Source of the DNA: Bacteroidaceae bacterium
GTDB taxonomy: Bacteria > Bacteroidota > Bacteroidia > Bacteroidales > Bacteroidaceae
Length of the DNA stretch: 10,562 nt
Assembly (NCBI GenBank): GCA_900769465.1
Contig: CAAGGT010000196.1
Span: 1 to 10,562, forward strand
Reading direction: 5' to 3'
Notes under the pieces: model-generated
What the model was told of the DNA's origin: nothing
Database searches by the model: none
Seen by the model: only the letters and a program-made list of their open reading frames with translations
Translations under genes and position numbers: made by a program
In this document: piece by piece, positions 5,900 through 10,562 of the stretch
How positions within the stretch are numbered: the first letter of the stretch is position 1
Layout of the letters: the number at the start of each line of letters is the position of its first letter

Positions 5900-7372
5900 A
5901 TGGCAAAAGATATTACTGTGCACAAGTCTTTCTCTCTCATTGAGAAGTTCAGCGAGAATGATTCTTTGACCGCAAACGAGCAGATGCTTCTGAAGTTTCT
6001 TCCCCACAAGGTGCAGAACATCATATGGGGACTTCATTCCTCGATGATGCTCCCGATACCTTACTGCTTTTCCTCTATCATGACGGCTGTGAGCGGGTCG
6101 ATCGCGAACTCCAAGGCGCTGTGCACCCAGAACGGATACATCGTGTACCCAAACATCTTCATGGCGCTTATAGGCGAAAGCGGAGAGAATAAGAGCCAGC
6201 CGATAAGGTGGTTCATGAAGCCGCTGTGGAACCGCAATGCCGATATGCTGAAGGATTATAACGGCGATCTCGAAGCCTATCTCAGGGAGGTTTCCAAGGG
6301 TAACCCCGATGCGGAAAAGCCCAAGAAGGTCCAGTTTATAATTCAAGACGCCACAATGGAAGCCATCAAGGAGATCCTCTATGAAAATCCCCGTGGCCTG
6401 CTGGTGGTCTTCGACGAACTGATCTCCTGGATCAAGTCATTCTCCAGGTACAAGCGCGGAAACTCTTCGGAGGAGGGTGAATGGATAGTCATATTTGACG
6501 GTGATTCGCTTATGGTCAACCGAAAGGGTGATGCGCGAGTGCTGTACATCAAGCATCCCTTTGTCGCCTTGATCGGCTCCATCCAGCCCTATGTGCTGTG
6601 TGAGGCGTTCAAGGGTTCCGGAATGGAGGACGGCCTGCTCTGGAGGATATTCATGACCTATTCCGAGCATCCTGCGAGCCCTCTCCTGTGGAATGACAGC
6701 AAGCCGGACGAGAGCCTTCAGACCCGATGGTCGGAAATCATAACCGCAATACTGGACCAGTCATTTAATGTGGACTATGACTGTCCTAAGGCACTTCGGT
6801 ATACGGACGACGCTTGGGCAATAATCAGGAACTGGCAGAATATGAAGGAGGAGGAGTTCACCGCCAACCGCTCACAGAAGGAACTGTCCGTCTGGCGTAA
6901 GGTTCAGGTCTCGGTCCACAAGATCTCCATATGTCTGAAGGAACTGTGGAAGGCGTGCGGAGAGGATGTGCTGGAAATCGGGGACGGTGATAACGGAGAC
7001 CTGCCGACAGAGGACGATCCGCAGGGGAATGAAAACTTCATAGGCATGCAGATGGCCTTCGCCGCAACGCAGATCATGGACTACTATCTAGAGAACGCCC
7101 TTCAGACTCTGAAGATGATGACCGACATGTTTCCCGGCGCCTTGACTCAAGGCCAGAAGGCATTCCTTAAATTGTTCCCTGTAGACGGGTATGTATCCAG
7201 GAGTGCGGTGGTGGATGTTGCTGTCAAACGTGGGATGAAGCCCAGGACCGTAGACAGATACCTGTCCCATCTTAGGGGGACGATGCTGGAGGCCAGCCAC
7301 GGCAGGTACAGGCTAACTGAAAATGGCAAAATGGCAATTTTCGGAGAAAAACACCAAGTGAAGCATGTCTGA
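5900..7372 (+). CDS. DUF3987-family protein, probable replication/primase-helicase-like function
   Basis: A 490-residue protein of the DUF3987 type, found beside the integrase and mobilization genes of many Bacteroidetes elements and in primase/helicase-like proteins. The start at 5900 is set by a strong GGAGG-type ribosome site 8 nt upstream and by the end of the HTH gene at 5898; an open frame from 5783 would overlap that gene. A P-loop-like segment GESGENKS (about 92-99) and a Walker B-like LLVVFDEL (about 167-174) are visible, followed by the conserved region FVALIGSIQPYVLCEAF (221-237). The Walker A is unusual, with Asn where the second Gly normally stands. A C-terminal winged-helix-like domain (about 425-480, YVSRSAVVDVAVKRGMKPRT and after) probably binds DNA. 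Its last codons already contain two TGGCAA units of the repeat cluster downstream. By position it equals NBU1 prmN1. Biochemical function is inferred. Confidence 0.9.
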   Translation: MAKDITVHKSFSLIEKFSENDSLTANEQMLLKFLPHKVQNIIWGLHSSMMLPIPYCFSSIMTAVSGSIANSKALCTQNGYIVYPNIFMALIGESGENKSQPIRWFMKPLWNRNADMLKDYNGDLEAYLREVSKGNPDAEKPKKVQFIIQDATMEAIKEILYENPRGLLVVFDELISWIKSFSRYKRGNSSEEGEWIVIFDGDSLMVNRKGDARVLYIKHPFVALIGSIQPYVLCEAFKGSGMEDGLLWRIFMTYSEHPASPLLWNDSKPDESLQTRWSEIITAILDQSFNVDYDCPKALRYTDDAWAIIRNWQNMKEEEFTANRSQKELSVWRKVQVSVHKISICLKELWKACGEDVLEIGDGDNGDLPTEDDPQGNENFIGMQMAFAATQIMDYYLENALQTLKMMTDMFPGALTQGQKAFLKLFPVDGYVSRSAVVDVAVKRGMKPRTVDRYLSHLRGTMLEASHGRYRLTENGKMAIFGEKHQVKHV

Positions 7373-7554
7373 CCGCGATTTTCGCCACGAATTCTTGCCA
7401 TTTTAACTGGCAAGAATGTGGCAAATTGCCAATCACCTGGCAACCGAGACTTTTGCCATTGTTTTGCCACTCAATTTGGCAAAGAATTTCGGGAATTTTC
7501 GGCCTCTCACGCACGTCAAAGGCCATCCATCTCTCTATTTTGCCAGTTTTGCCA
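7324..7554. repeat. Cluster of 12 TTGCCA/TGGCAA units: iteron-like origin candidate
   Basis: TGGCAA occurs at 7324, 7332, 7408, 7419, 7438 and 7477; its complement TTGCCA at 7395, 7426, 7453, 7464, 7540 and 7549. Twelve copies of a 6-mer in about 230 bp, where random sequence would give roughly 0.1, shows selection for a bound site. Central units are spaced 7-15 bp apart, mostly near one helical turn, in both orientations. Two pairs make palindromes: TGGCAAATTGCCA (7419-7431) and a 10-bp stem, ATTCTTGCCA/TGGCAAGAAT (7391-7417), with a 7-nt loop. The cluster begins in the last codons of the DUF3987 gene and ends before oriT. I read it as a replication origin or a cooperative operator. The 370 nt between genes (7373-7742) hold no convincing coding sequence. 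Confidence 0.85.
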
Positions 7555-7676
7555 TATTGTTAATAGTGTAGATATGGAGAAAGGGAACTCGTCATGGTTA
7601 TTAGCAAACCGAAACTATCAGAAAGTGTACTGTTTAACATCAAAAAAACGAACGTAGTGAGATAAAGCGAGTTTGT

Positions 7677-7711
7677 GTTTTGGGTTAACCAAAACCTGCC
7701 CGCCCGGGCAG
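7677..7711 (+). other. Probable origin of transfer (oriT): two adjacent hairpins
   Basis: Two perfect inverted repeats lie back to back: GTTTTGG/CCAAAAC (7677-7695, 5-nt loop GTTAA) and CTGCCCG/CGGGCAG (7696-7711, 2-nt centre, or 6 bp with a 4-nt loop). They end 31 nt before the mobilization operon. The segment just upstream (7648-7676, including AACGTAGTGAG and GCGAGTTTGTG) has the look of Bacteroides oriT flanks. Relaxase genes normally sit next to their oriT, and hairpins beside the nick site are standard. The nick position cannot be read from the sequence. Confidence 0.65.
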
Positions 7712-7742
7712 CATCGCTCTCAAGTTCGCAAGGAGATAAATC

Positions 7743-8216
7743 ATGGAAGGTAAAAACAAGAAGAAAGGGGGAAGAGCACCGCTTCCCGAAAAAGAAAAGC
7801 GCAAGCACTGCGTCGGAACAAAGCTGAACGACATGGAACTTCAGATCCTGGAAGCCAAGATTAAGGAGTACAAGATGAGCATGTACGAGTATCTCCGAAA
7901 GGCTTTGGACGGATGCAGGATCAGCGCAAGGGACTATAGGACATTCCTGAAGATCGTGGATGAATTTTCCATCTCACACGTGATGCGGCTATGCATCATT
8001 CAATCCGTCGTATATCCACGAGTGACGACGGAGGAGCTCAAGACCTACAAGGAGTTGAGCATGCAGCTTAGGAATTACGGCGTCAACATCAGAACGATAG
8101 CAATAAAGGCCATCACACAATCAGATGACTTCATTGACTACGTGGAGATAATGGACAGAGAACTACAGCATATACGGGAACTGGTAAAAATTTATCAAAA
8201 CAAGTTAAAGCAATGA
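7743..8216 (+). CDS. MobC-like ribbon-helix-helix mobilization accessory protein
   Basis: A 157-residue basic protein that should bind oriT and help the relaxase open and nick it. A lysine-rich tail (1-20) precedes a ribbon-helix-helix unit: strand KHCVGTKL (21-28), helix NDMELQILEAKIKEYK (29-44), turn MS and second helix MYEYLRKALDG (47-57). The rest is helical; the segment from about 80 to 120 with LSMQLRNYGVNIRTIAIKA resembles the MobC/MbpA C-terminal signature (LRRIGNNLNQIA-like). A good ribosome site (AAGGAG) is 7 nt upstream of the ATG. The gene overlaps the relaxase gene by 4 nt (ATGA), implying coupled translation, and starts 31 nt after the oriT-like hairpins, where its product may repress its own operon. 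Confidence 0.88.
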   Translation: MEGKNKKKGGRAPLPEKEKRKHCVGTKLNDMELQILEAKIKEYKMSMYEYLRKALDGCRISARDYRTFLKIVDEFSISHVMRLCIIQSVVYPRVTTEELKTYKELSMQLRNYGVNIRTIAIKAITQSDDFIDYVEIMDRELQHIRELVKIYQNKLKQ

Positions 8217-9445
8217 TGGTGAAGATTACAACCGGATCCAGTTTCGGTGGAGCTATAAAGTATGATGAGGGACTGCTCGGCAAGGAACAGTTGTATGAAA
8301 CCATCGGCTTTGAAGGCATTGACATGGATTTAGACAGTATGGGACGATTCGCCCCCAACCTGCAGGACATGATAGACAGTTTCGAACTGCAAGCAGAGTT
8401 AAACCCCAAGGTTTCACAACCGGTCAAACACTTTGCAATCAGCTGGCACCCCGATGACGCCGTCAACCTCACCAATAAGGTAATGACGGAAGCCGTACGG
8501 CAATATCTCAAGGAGATGGGATACGACAATACACAGTATCTGATTACCCGTCACCTTGGGACCGACAATCCGCATTGTCATGTCGTAGCCAATGCAGTCG
8601 ATAACGACGGCAAGAAGATCAATGACTACATGGAGCGAAAGCGAAGTGCTGATATCTGCAAGAAAATCACCAATGACATGGGATTTACTTGGGGAAGCCA
8701 CAAGTCCGCAAAACATAGCGAGATTCCAACTGACTGCCGACAGCGTACCTACGAGGCCGCACGCTATGAGATTGCCAGAGATGTAGCATGTGCAATACCC
8801 GAAGCAAAGAATATCAAGGACCTCCCCGCAATACTCATGGTCAAATACGGAGTTACCACAGACCTTAAACTGGACAGCAATGGCAGGCCATGTGGCATTT
8901 CCTTTTCCAAGCAAGTGAAGGACGAGAACGGAAAGACAGTAACATGCAGATTCAGCGGAAGCAAGATCGACAGACAGTACAGCTGCAGAAACCTGGAGAA
9001 CATCATCAATATCTGGCACGACTTCCCGCGACTCCGCAAAGAGGCACAGGACATCCTTGATCTTCATTCCAAAATCAGGGATACGCATGAAATACCGCCA
9101 AAAGTAAGACAGCAGTGCGAGCAGCTGAGACGACAGATGTACAGATTGGGGCGTGAAGAAAAGAGACTGCAGAAGAGTCTCCCGTTAAACATCGCAAAGG
9201 GAACCTTGGCAGTTATGATGGCGATAGCATTCAGTACACCTCTGACAGCCCTGGTCACCGTACTCACATCTTCTCTCGTTGTCGCATACCAAGATAATAA
9301 ACTATCCAGAATTCAAAGACAACGCGCTGACATCGCTAAAGACATCAAGAGTATCAAGCAGACTTTCAGGCCACAGCACGAAACAAGAGAACAATATCAG
9401 AGCGAAAATCGACCAAGCTTAAAACATGGATTTAAATTGAAGTAA
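8213..9445 (+). CDS. MobP-type relaxase (relaxase/mobilization nuclease), C-terminal hydrophobic segment
   Basis: Relaxase that should nick oriT and stay covalently bound to the 5' end during transfer. It has 410 residues; Met1 and Met2 are adjacent, so the start could be 8213 or 8216. Motif I is GSSFGGAIKYDEG with Tyr17 as likely nucleophile. Motif II is around FAISWHPDDAVNLT (74-87). The metal-binding motif III HLGTDNPHCHVVAN has His114, His121 and His123. Residues about 210-260 (CGISFSKQVK, FSGSKIDRQYSC) match the second conserved block seen in Bacteroidetes relaxases. Unlike compact MobP relaxases it ends with a hydrophobic stretch at about 326-359 (AVMMAIAFSTPLTAL, VTVLTSSLVVAY), one long or two short membrane helices, preceded by a basic helix and followed by a basic tail. 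No coupling protein gene is seen. A membrane protein gene follows 3 nt later. Confidence 0.93.
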   Translation: MMVKITTGSSFGGAIKYDEGLLGKEQLYETIGFEGIDMDLDSMGRFAPNLQDMIDSFELQAELNPKVSQPVKHFAISWHPDDAVNLTNKVMTEAVRQYLKEMGYDNTQYLITRHLGTDNPHCHVVANAVDNDGKKINDYMERKRSADICKKITNDMGFTWGSHKSAKHSEIPTDCRQRTYEAARYEIARDVACAIPEAKNIKDLPAILMVKYGVTTDLKLDSNGRPCGISFSKQVKDENGKTVTCRFSGSKIDRQYSCRNLENIINIWHDFPRLRKEAQDILDLHSKIRDTHEIPPKVRQQCEQLRRQMYRLGREEKRLQKSLPLNIAKGTLAVMMAIAFSTPLTALVTVLTSSLVVAYQDNKLSRIQRQRADIAKDIKSIKQTFRPQHETREQYQSENRPSLKHGFKLK

Positions 9446-9448
9446 ATA

Positions 9449-10327
9449 ATGGCAAAGGAAAAGATAAAAGTCAAAACAGAAACGACAGCAGAGGCATATG
9501 TCGTTGAAGTCATCGAACCGAAGATTGACACCATACAGGAGGATATCAATCAGACCAAGTTGGACCAGAAGACCTGCCTCGGCACAATCATCTCAAACAA
9601 CGATTCTCTAAAGGAAGCATTTGAGGAGATGAAGCAGCAGAAAGCAGAAGGAGAGACAATAATAGTCTGCACTAAGGAAGACGTACGCAAATTGGTTAAG
9701 GAAGAAGTAAGCTCCTCTATGAAGAATGCCTTATCACGATTCGACATGAAGGCCTACATTCCAGACTTCTACTTTAATAAGTTTGACCAAAGAATCGAAA
9801 AGATGGACGCCTCACTGAAGCGTCCACCTCTGATGGAAGTCCACATGAATCTCAAAGCAAAGTTCCTAGTTATCTTCATTATGGCTCTGATTGTAGCTGT
9901 AGTTATAGGATACTTCTGGTTCATCAACACTCCGATGTACTTAGGGCACCAGCTCTACAAATCCTATATCGAACGGCACCATCCTTATCCACAATCCGGA
10001 TATCATCTGGCATATCAGGAAGCAAAGGCCGGCAAAAGAAAAGACGCTAAAGCCCGAATCAAGCTCAGCAGGTCACAAGAAGCTGACTTTCGGTTATACG
10101 CCGACACGCTTCGCAGCATCTTGAAAGACAGCACAATCTACATAAACGGCATTCGGTATGGAGAATATGAAAGACTCATAGATTACACAGACCGCACAGA
10201 TGTCATCAAGTCAGCACATTTCAGAAAAGACGGATCCATCCGAATCACAGACGACCAAAGAATGATCACTTTGGAAGATGCAAGAAGTCGAAAAGACATA
10301 AAATGGACCATTTTAAAGAAAGAATAG
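9449..10327 (+). CDS. Single-pass membrane protein of the mobilization operon, family not recognised
   Basis: A 292-residue protein I cannot place in a named family. Residues 1-138 are charged and mostly helical with likely coiled coil (about 25-68 and 75-125); one clear membrane helix lies at about 139-159 (FLVIFIMALIVAVVIGYFWF); residues 160-292 form a basic domain (HLAYQEAKAGKRKDAKARIKL) with a beta-like end. Lysines just before the helix favour the N-terminus inside. There is no signal peptide. The gene begins 3 nt after the relaxase stop, without a visible Shine-Dalgarno, and is the last of the operon, so it most likely supports mobilization, for example by holding the relaxosome at the membrane near a helper conjugation machine. 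That role is inferred from position only. Confidence 0.85.
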   Translation: MAKEKIKVKTETTAEAYVVEVIEPKIDTIQEDINQTKLDQKTCLGTIISNNDSLKEAFEEMKQQKAEGETIIVCTKEDVRKLVKEEVSSSMKNALSRFDMKAYIPDFYFNKFDQRIEKMDASLKRPPLMEVHMNLKAKFLVIFIMALIVAVVIGYFWFINTPMYLGHQLYKSYIERHHPYPQSGYHLAYQEAKAGKRKDAKARIKLSRSQEADFRLYADTLRSILKDSTIYINGIRYGEYERLIDYTDRTDVIKSAHFRKDGSIRITDDQRMITLEDARSRKDIKWTILKKE

Positions 10328-10465
10328 ACATTATTCCCGTCTAAAGGGTTTCATGACAACTCCGGTTAGAGGACGCAAGTCTTCTGACAGAACACTGGAA
10401 TATTATTAAAGAACATTCTTGTGAACAGCTATTCGGGATTTCTGCAAGAATTGTAGGAGAAATAA

Positions 10466-10496
10466 TTGTAGAAGTGGACAAATAGCCATAAATTTG
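10466..10496 (+). promoter_or_regulatory. Bacteroidetes promoter of the pyrophosphatase-like gene
   Basis: TAAATTTG at 10489-10496 matches the -7 consensus TAnnTTTG exactly, and TTG at 10466-10468 lies 20 nt upstream as a -33 element. The ATG follows 20 nt after the -7 box. A self-contained promoter fits an ordinary chromosomal gene lying beyond the element. In 10328-10465 I see no gene, no tRNA and only a very weak hairpin. Confidence 0.65.
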
Positions 10497-10516
10497 CGAG
10501 GATTAAAACTATTCAG

Positions 10517-10562
10517 ATGGATTATAGAAACGCACACAAAGCTCATCCTTGGCACGGAATTA
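10517..10562 (+). CDS. ppa: 5' end of a probable inorganic pyrophosphatase gene (partial)
   Basis: Only 15 codons are in the window: MDYRNAHKAHPWHGI. The HPWHGI block resembles the N-terminus of the soluble class I inorganic pyrophosphatases of Bacteroidales, which hydrolyse diphosphate to two phosphates in the cytoplasm and drive biosynthetic reactions. It has its own consensus promoter, and nothing in it suggests a mobile-element gene, so it probably marks the host chromosome on the right of the element. The assignment rests on a short N-terminal resemblance recalled from memory and could be wrong; the rest of the gene lies outside. Confidence 0.5.
   Translation, partial: MDYRNAHKAHPWHGI

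Larger units (their letters stand above)
1382..10465. mobile_element. Putative NBU-like integrative mobilizable element
   Basis: All genes from 1615 to 10327 lie on one strand and include an integrase, a DUF3853-like HTH protein, a DUF3987 protein, an origin-like repeat cluster, an oriT-like site and a MobC/relaxase pair. There is no coupling ATPase and no type IV secretion gene, so transfer would depend on a helper. The left boundary is placed at the tRNA half-site (1382). The right boundary is uncertain: it must lie after the membrane-protein gene (10327) and before the promoter of the pyrophosphatase-like gene, and I found no convincing copy of the left end there. The end given is only a limit. 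An alternative is that the tRNA half-site belongs to another element and this one begins somewhere in 1424-1614. Confidence 0.7.

Noticed and set aside
5762..6346. 194-codon minus-strand frame under the HTH/DUF3987 genes
   Set aside because: It is antisense to two supported genes and has no recognisable domain or start signal.
7324..7554. CRISPR array
   Set aside because: The repeated unit is only 6-7 nt, occurs in both orientations with irregular 7-15 bp spacing and has no spacers or cas genes.
7594..7665. Small open frame of 23 codons (MVISKPKLSESVLFNIKKTN...) between the repeat cluster and oriT
   Set aside because: It has a purine-rich upstream stretch, but it is very short, has no known family and lies in DNA better explained as origin and transfer sequence.
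8414..9088. 224-codon open frame on the minus strand inside the relaxase gene
   Set aside because: The plus strand here encodes clear relaxase motifs; the reverse frame has no recognisable domain and is a shadow.
10334..10352. CCC...GGG hairpin after the membrane protein gene as terminator
   Set aside because: Only a 3-bp stem and a short T-run; too weak to call.

Overview
The window looks like accessory chromosomal DNA from a Bacteroidales bacterium (Prevotella/Segatella/Bacteroides type). The evidence is family content (two Bacteroidetes-type tyrosine recombinases, a DUF3853-like HTH protein, a DUF3987 protein, a Bacteroides-type mobilization pair) and several TAnnTTTG -7 promoter boxes in place of the E. 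coli -10/-35 type. Most of it is one integrative mobilizable element (IME). Its gene order (integrase, accessory genes, small HTH protein, replication/primase-like protein, repeat-rich origin-like region, oriT-like hairpins, mobilization genes) resembles the NBU1 family (intN1-orf2-orf2x-orf3-prmN1-mobN1). That comparison is from memory, not a search.

Layout. 27-1259 (minus) is a tyrosine integrase of a neighbouring element. 1260-1614 is a non-coding junction with direct repeats, a minus-strand terminator and a 42-nt 3' half of a tRNA(CAT) gene, which is a classic attachment core. 1615-3051 is a second tyrosine integrase reading the other way. 3096-4121 is a YhcG/DUF1016 PDDEXK nuclease and 4238-5404 an unrecognised 388-residue protein, preceded by a terminator-like hairpin whose U-run touches its start codon. 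5405-5553 is a control region with tandem 10-bp repeats, an inverted repeat and a consensus -7 box. 5554-5898 (HTH) and 5900-7372 (DUF3987 P-loop-like protein) form a tight pair. 7324-7554 holds twelve copies of TTGCCA/TGGCAA, followed by two adjacent hairpins (7677-7711) that I read as oriT. 7743-8216, 8213-9445 and 9449-10327 are a tightly spaced mobilization operon: ribbon-helix-helix accessory protein, MobP-type relaxase with a hydrophobic C-terminal segment, and a single-pass membrane protein. A Bacteroidetes promoter at 10466-10496 drives a gene whose first 15 codons resemble inorganic pyrophosphatase, probably host sequence beyond the right end.

Working model: the integrase (with the HTH protein as possible directionality factor) moves the element in and out of the chromosome. 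The DUF3987 protein acts with the TTGCCA cluster in replication or its control. The RHH protein and relaxase process oriT, using a conjugation apparatus supplied in trans, since no coupling protein or type IV secretion gene is seen. The nuclease and the unknown 388-aa protein are possible cargo. The main loose end is that the tRNA half-site predicts an intact tRNA gene at the right end, and none is visible before the pyrophosphatase-like gene.
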